Source of the DNA: Candidatus Eiseniibacteriota bacterium
Lineage (GTDB): Bacteria; Eisenbacteria; RBG-16-71-46; CAIMUX01
Direction: 5' to 3'
DNA length: 64,000 nt
Assembly (NCBI GenBank): GCA_020633975.1
Contig: JACKCR010000004.1
Coordinates: 372,001-436,000 of the forward strand
In this document: positions 1 to 7,127 of the stretch, piece after piece
Position numbering within the stretch: position 1 is the stretch's first letter
How the letters are laid out: each line of letters opens with the position of its first letter
Notes under the pieces: model-generated
What the model was told of the DNA's origin: nothing
Seen by the model: the letters and a program-made list of their open reading frames with translations, nothing else
Databases searched by the model: none
Translations under genes and position numbers: made by a program

Positions 1-327
1 CTCCAGGACGCCGACCAACTTCGTACTGCGCTGTCGCTCATCGATGTGCGCTGTCGGCGTCTCATCGAGGCGCTCTACTTCCGAGATCCAAGGCCCGCGT
101 ACAGCGAGATCTCGGCCGAGTTCGAGATCGCGGTCGGAAGTATCGGCCCGATCCGCGGCCGCTGCTTGGAACGGCTCACGAAGAAGCTCGAAGACGTATC
201 AAACGCCCCGGCCGGAGCATCCACGTCGGGTGACGGGGACGAGCTGGGAGGCTGTGAGAGATCTCACGACGGGATCCAGCCGCAAGAGCCGCGCGCTGCT
301 CGCTCCGCGTCCCGGAGGGAACGATGA
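1..327 (+). CDS. RNA polymerase sigma factor (ECF/sigma-70 family), C-terminal part only
   Basis: The frame is open from base 1 and ends at 325-327, so only the last 108 residues are present. The visible part reads as sigma region 4: a helix with RCRRLIEALYF followed by YSEISAEFEIAVGSIG and RGRCLERLTKKLE. This is the helix-turn-helix pattern that contacts the -35 element. A tail of about 40 residues rich in Gly, Arg and Ser follows. The stop overlaps the next start by 4 bp (ATGA), so it is translationally coupled to the 198-residue protein and, beyond that, to the TPR-CHAT protease. The family call rests on the region 4 pattern; the subgroup cannot be decided without region 2. Confidence 0.8.
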   Translation, partial: LQDADQLRTALSLIDVRCRRLIEALYFRDPRPAYSEISAEFEIAVGSIGPIRGRCLERLTKKLEDVSNAPAGASTSGDGDELGGCERSHDGIQPQEPRAARSASRRER

Positions 328-920
328 CGCCGCCTCATGAGACCGAATTCGAGCGAGCAGTCCGCATCTGGGAAGAAACGGGCAGCCTTCCCGAAGGGGA
401 CGGCCCGGAGGCCTTGCTCCTTCGACGCACCCTACTTGCCGTCGACCTGTATTCGTCCTCACCGAGCGACGCCGAGATCGAAGCGGTTCTCTGCCAACTC
501 CCCCTCGCCTCTGAAGCGAAGTCCGGCGTGATCGATCGTGTACAAACCGCTCTGGAGGGGGCGTTCGAACACGCACTCGAGCAGGTTCGTGCCGTGCTCC
601 GAACGGACCTGATTGCGCCGCAGCCCGCGTTCCGCAGTGGAAACGCGACGGCTCCTGCGATCTATGAAACACCGCATTACACCGTTACCATCTCCGTCGG
701 GCTGGAGAGCATTCGAGGAACGGTGCTGCCTCGCGAAAGTGAGGAGATTCCCGCTGGGGGCCGGGCGATCCTGACCACTCGCGGAGATCGGGTCGCCGTG
801 CCACTCGACGCTCAAGGTGGCTTCCACTTCGAGGAAATGGAGTTTGGTCACGGGACTATCGAGATCGAGGTCGGCGGACAGCAAGTCCTTCTGGGAGACG
901 TGTCCGGTCCCACTCTCTGA
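324..920 (+). CDS. Unknown protein between a sigma factor and a CHAT protease (198 aa)
   Basis: I do not recognise a family. The start is the ATG at 324 inside the stop of the sigma gene, with GGAGG 6 bp upstream. There is no signal peptide or membrane segment. Residues about 1-95 look helical and acidic (Leu/Glu/Ala-rich). After a linker around 97-108, residues about 113-198 are beta-rich, with short hydrophobic strands and glycine turns (VTISVGLESIRGTVL, GGFHFEEMEFG), like a small Ig- or carboxypeptidase-regulatory-type fold. Its position between a sigma factor and a caspase-like protease makes it a candidate anti-sigma factor, adaptor or protease substrate. That role is inference from gene order only. 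Confidence 0.8.
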   Translation: MTPPHETEFERAVRIWEETGSLPEGDGPEALLLRRTLLAVDLYSSSPSDAEIEAVLCQLPLASEAKSGVIDRVQTALEGAFEHALEQVRAVLRTDLIAPQPAFRSGNATAPAIYETPHYTVTISVGLESIRGTVLPRESEEIPAGGRAILTTRGDRVAVPLDAQGGFHFEEMEFGHGTIEIEVGGQQVLLGDVSGPTL

Positions 921-962
921 CGCGTTCCACGCGCAGACTCTCGCTTCGGCGCGGAGTCGGCC

Positions 963-3900
963 ATGAGCGCGAACTCTCCGCAGCGACCACGCACCCGAAC
1001 AGATGTGGAATGGATCGACTGGGTCGGCTCTGCGGATCCGGACGAAGTCGTCGCCTGTAGGGACGACTGGCAGGACCATCTTCGCCCGCCATTGGCCTGG
1101 GCCCTACGCAACCGCGCTGCCACCCTGCTCCTCACCTCGCCCCGGGCGTCCGCATCGATGGCGGAAGCGATGTTGGCAGCGATCGACGCCGTCGACGGCG
1201 CCTCGGGAGATGCTTCGGTTGGAGGCGATGCTGGCGGGGGTTCCGCCGGGCGCAGCTCCGCTGGTCGCGGCCCTGCTGGTCGCGGCTCCGCTGGGCGCGG
1301 ATCCCGCGCACGGTCGCAGAGATCTCCCTCCTGTTCCGATCGCGCGCAGAACGAACGAGCGTCGGAGTGCATCACGGTTCGCGCCCTGGCTTGGCGCACT
1401 CAGGCGGAAGCGGACACCTATCTCGGCCGGCTGAAGGAAGCTCGACGCAGCTACGAGCGTGCGAGCGTCGAGGCCGAGCGCATAGGTGACGACAAGCTGC
1501 TCGGCGAGATTCTGGTCGGGCGGATCGGAGTCCTGAACGCACTGGGGGACCCGTCGGTCGCGTCGCTCGTCGACGAGGCAAAGCTTCGACTCGAGCGAGC
1601 TGGGCACACGGGGTACCTCGCCCGTCTCCACATGAATCTGGGTTCCGCTGCGTTTCACCGTGAGGACTCGGGGACGGCGTATCGGGAGTTTCGTGCCGCT
1701 CGTCGGATCTTCCAGCAACTCGGTACTCGTGACGCGACGTCGATGTCGCTTCTCGTCAATTTGGGCAGCGCGTGCACCGAGCTGCTTCGCCTGAGCGAAG
1801 CGCGCGAAGTGCTCTCGGAAGCCGAGCGATTCGGTGACGAAGAGGGACTGTCGCATCTGGCTGCGCACGCTCGTCTCGATCTGTCTTTCGTGGACCGGTT
1901 GGAAGGACGCTACCGGGAAGCGCTCTCACTCCTCGAACGGGCCGAGCAAGATTTCGATGCGGTGGGGGCGACGGATCTCAAGGCGTCGACGCAGCTGACG
2001 AGGGCGGAGATCAAGCTCGAACTGGGACTCGCCAGCGAGTCGTTTTCTCATGCCAATGAGGCTGCGAAGGCGTTCGAGGAGCAAGAGAAGATCGTCGAAC
2101 GAGAGCATGCTCTGATCGTCGTGGGAAGGAGCTTGGTCAAGCTGGGGCGATACAGCTTGGCCAGAGACGTCTTCGAGTCCCTGTTGGATGGCGCGGTGGA
2201 GCGCGGGTGGAAGGAGCGGATCCGAACCTGCCTACTCGATCTCGCCCACATCGAGACGGCGTCGCGCCGTCCAGAGCGCGCGCTCGAACGACTCGCCAGC
2301 CCGATCCTTCGGAGTCGGAACATCCCGCTTTCGCTTCGGGGCGAGATCACACTGGGGCGGGCGGGCGCTCAGCTCGCCCTGGGACAGACCGGCCGCGCAC
2401 AGCGCACCCTCGAGCAGATGGCCTCCGAGATTCGACGACTTCCGCTCCGAACGCGGAGTCGCTACTTCACGCTCTCGGGACGGATCGCGCGAGAGCTAGG
2501 CGACTTCGCGACGAGTCGCCGGACCCTGGATAGAGCGGTGCGCGTTAGTGAGCAGATCCGGGAGACGATTCCGGGAGTCGAGCTGCGGGCCGCTGCGTTC
2601 CACGAAGATGCGCGGATCCATCGAGAGAGGGTCGAGTCGGAGATTGCGGCTGTCCTCCATCGGACGGTCTCTGCTCCATCGTCCTCGGGTGCGATCCAGG
2701 TGGACGGGAGATCGGGAAGCGCTCTGGCGAGCTGGACTCGTCGCGCGAGAGCCCGCTCCTATCGAGAACGGCGGGCGCGATCTCATCTGCCCGATGACCT
2801 GCGGCGGCTTCGCGCGGAGATCGGTCAGCTCTCCCGGCTTCGAGAAGAGTCCGAGTTCAATCCGAACTCGGACACCGACGCGGCGGAACTCAATGAGCGG
2901 ATCCGGCGCCTCGAGGCTCGGTTCCTTCGGGAGTTCCGGCGGTGGGAGGCTAGAGGACAGGCGACTCCTGGGTCGGGTGCGGGAGAGCGCGGGCTCAGCG
3001 CGGCACTCGTCGAAGAGGACGTCGGCATCATCGAGTACTTCCTCGCGTCCCACACGGCGCTCGCTACTGTCGTCACGGCGGCGGGCACCGAGGTGCACGT
3101 GCTACCAGCACGGGTGGAGGAGATCGTTCGTGCCGTCGAGGCGTTCCGCTTCCAGGTCGACTCGTTCATTGGACTGACCCACCGCTCGCTAGCACACCCG
3201 GGAGCTCTGCGCCGCACCGCCGATGCTACGCTGCGCGATCTCTTCGACCTGCTCGTCGCGCCGCTCATGCCCACACTTCGTGGGACGTCTCGCCTTCGCA
3301 TCGTGCCGCATTCCGTGCTCCACCATGTCCCGTTCGGTCTCCTTTTCGACGGTGAGCGATACCTGGCGGATTCGTTCGAAACGGAGGTCAGCGTTTCGGG
3401 ATCTCCCGTGCCTCTTTCGCGCAGGAAGCGGCGAGCCCTTCTCACGGCCAATTCGACCGGAGCGCCTTCGCAAGTCGAGGCGGAGGTTCGAGGGATCGAA
3501 GGCCAGCTCGGCGCAAGAGCTACGGTGCATCTCTCGCCGACGGTCGACGAGTTCCTGGACGGTTTGCGCCGCGGGTCCGTCGTGCACCTCGCCACTCACG
3601 GCACGTTCCGGGACGACAATCCGCTCTTCACACGACTGACGTTGGGTGACCGCTCGCTCTTCGTCTCCGATCTGGCGTCCTTCCGCCTGGACACGGATCT
3701 CCTCGTCCTCAGCACATGCGACTCCGGCCGGACGTTCGGCGGGCAGGGAGACGACCTCCAAGGATTGGCCCACGCGTTTCTTTCTTCCGGAGTGCGCCGT
3801 CTCGTGGCGAGCCTCTGGCGTGTGGACGATCGCGCGACCCAACATCTCATGGAGTCGTTCTACCGTCATCTCTTCGGCGGCTCGCGCTTCGACCCGACTT

Positions 3901-3986
3901 CCGCACTCCGTCGGGCGTCGCTCGAGGTGCGTGAGTCGTGGCCTCACCCGTTTCTCTGGGGCGCGTTCACGGTGTACTTGGACTAG
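963..3986 (+). CDS. TPR-CHAT caspase-like protease
   Basis: A 1007-residue cytoplasmic-looking protein without a signal peptide. Residues about 145-560 are helical repeats of TPR type (for example YLGRLKEARRSYERAS and NLGSACTELLRLSEAREVL). A charged helical stretch follows at about 560-680. Residues about 720-1007 form a CHAT domain: HLATHGTF carries His879 and LSTCDSG carries Cys919, the expected His/Cys dyad of this caspase-related family, followed by the conserved GLAHAFLSSG and ASLW motifs. The domain is complete and no key residue is missing. An unusual Gly/Ala/Arg/Ser pentapeptide repeat lies at about residues 93-117, encoded by a 15-bp tandem array. The gene starts 42 bp after the preceding one and is probably in one operon with the sigma factor. 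CHAT proteases commonly cut a dedicated partner; the 198-residue neighbour is the obvious candidate. Confidence 0.93.
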   Translation: MSANSPQRPRTRTDVEWIDWVGSADPDEVVACRDDWQDHLRPPLAWALRNRAATLLLTSPRASASMAEAMLAAIDAVDGASGDASVGGDAGGGSAGRSSAGRGPAGRGSAGRGSRARSQRSPSCSDRAQNERASECITVRALAWRTQAEADTYLGRLKEARRSYERASVEAERIGDDKLLGEILVGRIGVLNALGDPSVASLVDEAKLRLERAGHTGYLARLHMNLGSAAFHREDSGTAYREFRAARRIFQQLGTRDATSMSLLVNLGSACTELLRLSEAREVLSEAERFGDEEGLSHLAAHARLDLSFVDRLEGRYREALSLLERAEQDFDAVGATDLKASTQLTRAEIKLELGLASESFSHANEAAKAFEEQEKIVEREHALIVVGRSLVKLGRYSLARDVFESLLDGAVERGWKERIRTCLLDLAHIETASRRPERALERLASPILRSRNIPLSLRGEITLGRAGAQLALGQTGRAQRTLEQMASEIRRLPLRTRSRYFTLSGRIARELGDFATSRRTLDRAVRVSEQIRETIPGVELRAAAFHEDARIHRERVESEIAAVLHRTVSAPSSSGAIQVDGRSGSALASWTRRARARSYRERRARSHLPDDLRRLRAEIGQLSRLREESEFNPNSDTDAAELNERIRRLEARFLREFRRWEARGQATPGSGAGERGLSAALVEEDVGIIEYFLASHTALATVVTAAGTEVHVLPARVEEIVRAVEAFRFQVDSFIGLTHRSLAHPGALRRTADATLRDLFDLLVAPLMPTLRGTSRLRIVPHSVLHHVPFGLLFDGERYLADSFETEVSVSGSPVPLSRRKRRALLTANSTGAPSQVEAEVRGIEGQLGARATVHLSPTVDEFLDGLRRGSVVHLATHGTFRDDNPLFTRLTLGDRSLFVSDLASFRLDTDLLVLSTCDSGRTFGGQGDDLQGLAHAFLSSGVRRLVASLWRVDDRATQHLMESFYRHLFGGSRFDPTSALRRASLEVRESWPHPFLWGAFTVYLD
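1241..1315 (+). repeat. Period-15 tandem repeat inside the CHAT gene
   Basis: Five consecutive 15-base units, each close to CTCCGCTGGTCGCGG, start at 1241, 1256, 1271, 1286 and 1301; the last is degenerate. In frame they encode repeats of the form (S/P)-A-G-R-(S/G). The array sits before the TPR region, so it probably forms a flexible linker. Confidence 0.85.
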
Positions 3987-3996
3987 GTCGGCGTCG

Positions 3997-4929
3997 TCAG
4001 TTCATCCTTTGCATCCAGAACAGCTCGCCGATTCCTATCGGGGCACTGCTGCCGGTGAAGTGTAGCTTCCGCGGAGTCAGGCGGTCGCTCGGGGGCGAAT
4101 GATCCAGCCCGGAACGCACCGAGGCTACGATCTCGCCGCCGGAGACTTGGAGAGAGAAGGTTCGGACCGTTCGTCCCTCGACCTGGTACTCGACCAGGTA
4201 CGCACCATCCCGCCCGGTGAGATCGGAAGGGCGAAGCGGTTCCTTGTGATCCGTCCCCGTTTTGTCGAGCTGAGCCGAACCGTGAGCCCAATCCTCACTG
4301 CTGATCACGAAGCTCCGTGACTCGGCCACGAGTGTTTCGCCCCGACGCAGCCGGACGCTCGCGTTCGCGCTACGGGTTGCTCCCACCTCGGCGAGACTTG
4401 TCCACAGGTGCACCGAGACGTATCGATTCGCGGTTTCGGTAGGAGGAACGTACACGTACGCCAGCTCCTCCCACGGACCCTTTCTCGAGTGCGATGTCTT
4501 GGGGGCGAAGGGATCCCCGCCCGACTCTGCGGCGAGTTCGTACTCGAGGGCGCCAATCTGTTTGCCGTCGGACCAGATCGAGATGTCGTACCGTCCGGGG
4601 CCCTTCCCCTGAACCGGAGGAGCCGGGGATGCCAGGCGCGCGAACGCGGGGAAGCCGTCGTAGCCTTCGAGGCGGAGTGGCGTGCGCGAGATCTCTGTGC
4701 CGTCCTTCGAGAAGACGAGCTCGATGTTCGCGTCGCCCTCCGGCGGGAACACGAGGTAGATCGGCTGCTCCCCGAAGAAGTACCCGCCGGTAGCTGGGTA
4801 GTAGCGCTGATCGAGGAGGGAAGAGAGGTCCACGAACGGTTCATACGCCCTGGCCCAACCCGGCCAGGCCACCAGGACTACCGCGCTGACGAGGGACAAG
4901 AGGCCCAACTTGGCACAAACGAGCGACAT
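3997..4929 (-). CDS. Secreted protein of unknown function (310 aa)
   Basis: I chose the ATG at 4929 because GGGAGG lies 5 bp upstream and the resulting N-terminus is a good Sec signal peptide: SLVCAKLGLLSLVSAVVL followed by a cut near ARA-YEP. Longer in-frame starts up to 5067 would bury the signal. The mature protein (about 285 residues) is beta-rich and has no motif I recognise. It contains a Tyr-rich start, a region like a cell-surface beta-sandwich (VYVPPTETANRYVSVHLW), and a segment typical of Ig-like folds (DGAYLVEYQVEGRTVRTFSL). It is likely periplasmic or extracellular. It converges with the CHAT gene, only 10 bp separating the two stops. Confidence 0.75.
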   Translation of the reverse strand: MSLVCAKLGLLSLVSAVVLVAWPGWARAYEPFVDLSSLLDQRYYPATGGYFFGEQPIYLVFPPEGDANIELVFSKDGTEISRTPLRLEGYDGFPAFARLASPAPPVQGKGPGRYDISIWSDGKQIGALEYELAAESGGDPFAPKTSHSRKGPWEELAYVYVPPTETANRYVSVHLWTSLAEVGATRSANASVRLRRGETLVAESRSFVISSEDWAHGSAQLDKTGTDHKEPLRPSDLTGRDGAYLVEYQVEGRTVRTFSLQVSGGEIVASVRSGLDHSPPSDRLTPRKLHFTGSSAPIGIGELFWMQRMN

Positions 4930-5174
4930 CGAAACCTCCCGTTCAGAGTCCGGGTCTGCCGCGAGAAGAGACCGGGAGACTCCACGGTCTCGCATCCCGC
5001 TGCGGGCGCGAGGGCGCGCCCGTTCCCAGCCGCGGATTCCATCCGTCGACATGGACATCGATTTCATCCACCCTTGGCCTCCGGAGGACCCGACGGCGGG
5101 AAGAATCGACGTATCTCAGGCCCGTCGGACGCCACTACATTGGGGGGCCGCGAAGCAGAAGGTCATGACCGGCG

Positions 5175-6416
5175 ATGCAAGCCGAGGAAGTAGGAAGCAT
5201 GCAGTGCCTGAGGAGAGCGTTCCGACCGACCCTGACTTTCACCACCCGCGGGCCGATGGCCCCGACCACAGGATCCGGCGCGTCCACTGCCCGGGCTTCG
5301 TCCGTACGTGGGGTCCTCTCGTCCTCGGCCTTTCCGGTGATCGTTGCTACGTCGGCACTGCTCGCGCTGTCCGGCTGCGGCGACGATGATGGACCGACGG
5401 ATCCCGGAGGTGGAAACGAACCTCCCGAGTTTCGCGACCTCTCCCTCACCCTGAACAGCATGAACCCTCACGTGGGACAGCGGATCGAGTTCCGCATCGT
5501 GTCGGACGCAGGCGACCTCGCATCTCGGGTCTTCGTCGATCCCCTCCCCGGGCCCAACTACGTCCTGAATGTGCCGAAGAGCGTCGAGGAAGGGGCGCAT
5601 CGGCTCGATTTCTTCGCCGATCACAACGGCAATGGTGGGTACGACGCTCCTCCGACGGACCATGCATGGCGGATCGCACTCGGGGCGAGCGGATCACTCG
5701 AACCCTCGTTCACACACAACACCTCGTTCACGGACATCGGCACTCCGAGTGGTATGGGGGACTTCTCGCTCGAGCTCACCGGGATGACCCCCCATGTTGG
5801 CCAACTCTTCGAGCTGCGCGTGAAGGATACGGAGTCGGGACAGACCGTCGGACAGTACCGGCTTGGTGCCGTAGCTGGTCCCGACTTCACGCTCGACATT
5901 CCGGGCATCATCGAGATGGGACGGTCCTACACGGTCGATTTCTATGCCGACCTGAACGGAGACGGCGAGTACGACGCACCGCCGACCGATCATGCGTGGC
6001 GGGAGACCGGCATGGGGACGGCCTCGGGGCTGACCATCGCGTTCACCCACGCTACGAACTTCACCGACATCGCGTTCGGAGACAGCGGCGGACCGTTCGA
6101 TCCGACGCCGACACCGACGTTCTCGGAGATCCAGGACGAGATCCTCACGCCACGTTGCGTGAACTCTGGATGCCATCCGGGCGGAGGTGCGCCGATGTCG
6201 CTTGCGGAGGGAGTTGCCTACGGAAACCTGGTCGGTGTCGCTTCCTCGTACGGAATGAACCGGGTGACTTCGGGCAGTTCTGCCACCAGTGCGCTCTACC
6301 TCAAGGTGATCGGGGACAGCCAGACGGGCCAGAGGATGCCTCCGTCCGGCACCCTATCTCAGGACCAGATCGAGATGATCCGCGACTGGATCGACGCGGG
6401 CGCCGCCAACAATTGA
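5175..6416 (+). CDS. Lipoprotein with duplicated beta domain and C-x4-CH haem-like motif
   Basis: A lipobox (ALSGC at residues 64-68 from this start) follows a hydrophobic stretch, then a Asp/Gly/Pro linker. The start is uncertain: ATGs at 5199 and 5256 are also possible and would shorten the signal region. Two homologous domains of about 100 residues follow (about 83-180 and 190-290). Both contain a PHVGQ motif, a Asp-rich F-(F/Y)-AD-x-NG segment and an identical YDAPPTDHAWR. The C-terminal domain (about 315-413) has CVNSGCH, a C-x4-C-H variant of a c-type haem site, and ends like the cytochrome-like modules of Planctomycetes/FCB proteins (RMPPSG, then IRDWIDAGA). It is probably an outer-membrane lipoprotein. 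Haem binding is inferred from the motif only. Confidence 0.8.
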   Translation: MQAEEVGSMQCLRRAFRPTLTFTTRGPMAPTTGSGASTARASSVRGVLSSSAFPVIVATSALLALSGCGDDDGPTDPGGGNEPPEFRDLSLTLNSMNPHVGQRIEFRIVSDAGDLASRVFVDPLPGPNYVLNVPKSVEEGAHRLDFFADHNGNGGYDAPPTDHAWRIALGASGSLEPSFTHNTSFTDIGTPSGMGDFSLELTGMTPHVGQLFELRVKDTESGQTVGQYRLGAVAGPDFTLDIPGIIEMGRSYTVDFYADLNGDGEYDAPPTDHAWRETGMGTASGLTIAFTHATNFTDIAFGDSGGPFDPTPTPTFSEIQDEILTPRCVNSGCHPGGGAPMSLAEGVAYGNLVGVASSYGMNRVTSGSSATSALYLKVIGDSQTGQRMPPSGTLSQDQIEMIRDWIDAGAANN

Positions 6417-6458
6417 CAGGCTGTCGTCGCCGAAACGCAAGGTCGGCGCGGTGCTAGG

Positions 6459-7127
6459 TCAACGCGACGCGATGGCGCGGAGCGATACGAGTCGGCACTG
6501 CACCTGTACACGACCCTCGGAAGGGGAGTAGAGGTAAGTGGGCCCGTCACCGTACGGGTACCCGACCAGCTCGAGCTCCCCTTCGAACTCCGTACCCGGC
6601 TCCGCTGTGGACCAAGCCATTGCGATCGAGTCGGGCGTCCAGTTCTCGGCCGAGACGCCGACCAGGTGATCCGTCGACGTATGGAAACGGAAGTGGAATC
6701 CGATGGAGTCCGTGGAGAGCGAGGACGATCCGAGTTCGTTCGGCTCGTCGCCTTTCGTGAGCGGAGCGGACGGAGTTGTCGAGTACCTGGTTCCCGGCAC
6801 CAGGGCGACGGTCAGTCGCTCGAATGCGTCGTCGCGATTGCGCTCCGCGCAGATGGCGCAGGAGTCACGGCGGCTCTTGGCCAGGTACTCCATTGCTTCG
6901 ACGAGAAGCGGCCGCGTGCTGTCCAAGGACATCTCCTGAGTCGTTTGCGCTGTCTGCCCCCCGGCCGAAGTCCCGACCGAGCTTTCGGCAGTGTCCGGAG
7001 GAACAGAAGAGGCACACCCGATCCCGAGGAGTAGCGCGAACACGATGAGAGTGGCGCGAGCCGCCTCAGTGTGGATGGCACGCGGTTGGGTCGGTTGCGG
7101 ACGGGAATCAGTAGTGGATCCGTGCAC
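6459..7127 (-). CDS. Small lipoprotein, third gene of the DUF3015/DUF4105 cluster
   Basis: It begins with a GTG at 7127, inside the end of the DUF4105 gene (20 bp overlap), so the two are translationally coupled. A hydrophobic stretch ends in the lipobox LLGIGC (Cys38). A Ser/Thr/Gln-rich linker follows. The rest (about residues 70-222) is a globular domain of no family I recognise. It holds a Cys pair in DSCAICAERNRDD and ends with a beta-rich part (ELELVGYPYGDGPTYLY). It is likely tethered in the outer membrane facing the periplasm, where it could work with the DUF4105 protein. No function is proposed. Confidence 0.72.
   Translation of the reverse strand: MHGSTTDSRPQPTQPRAIHTEAARATLIVFALLLGIGCASSVPPDTAESSVGTSAGGQTAQTTQEMSLDSTRPLLVEAMEYLAKSRRDSCAICAERNRDDAFERLTVALVPGTRYSTTPSAPLTKGDEPNELGSSSLSTDSIGFHFRFHTSTDHLVGVSAENWTPDSIAMAWSTAEPGTEFEGELELVGYPYGDGPTYLYSPSEGRVQVQCRLVSLRAIASR

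Noticed and set aside
1-3986. A type III-E CRISPR locus around the TPR-CHAT protease
   Set aside because: No Cas7-11, no Cas1 and no array is visible. Only the protease and sigma components resemble it, so it is kept as an analogy in the findings.
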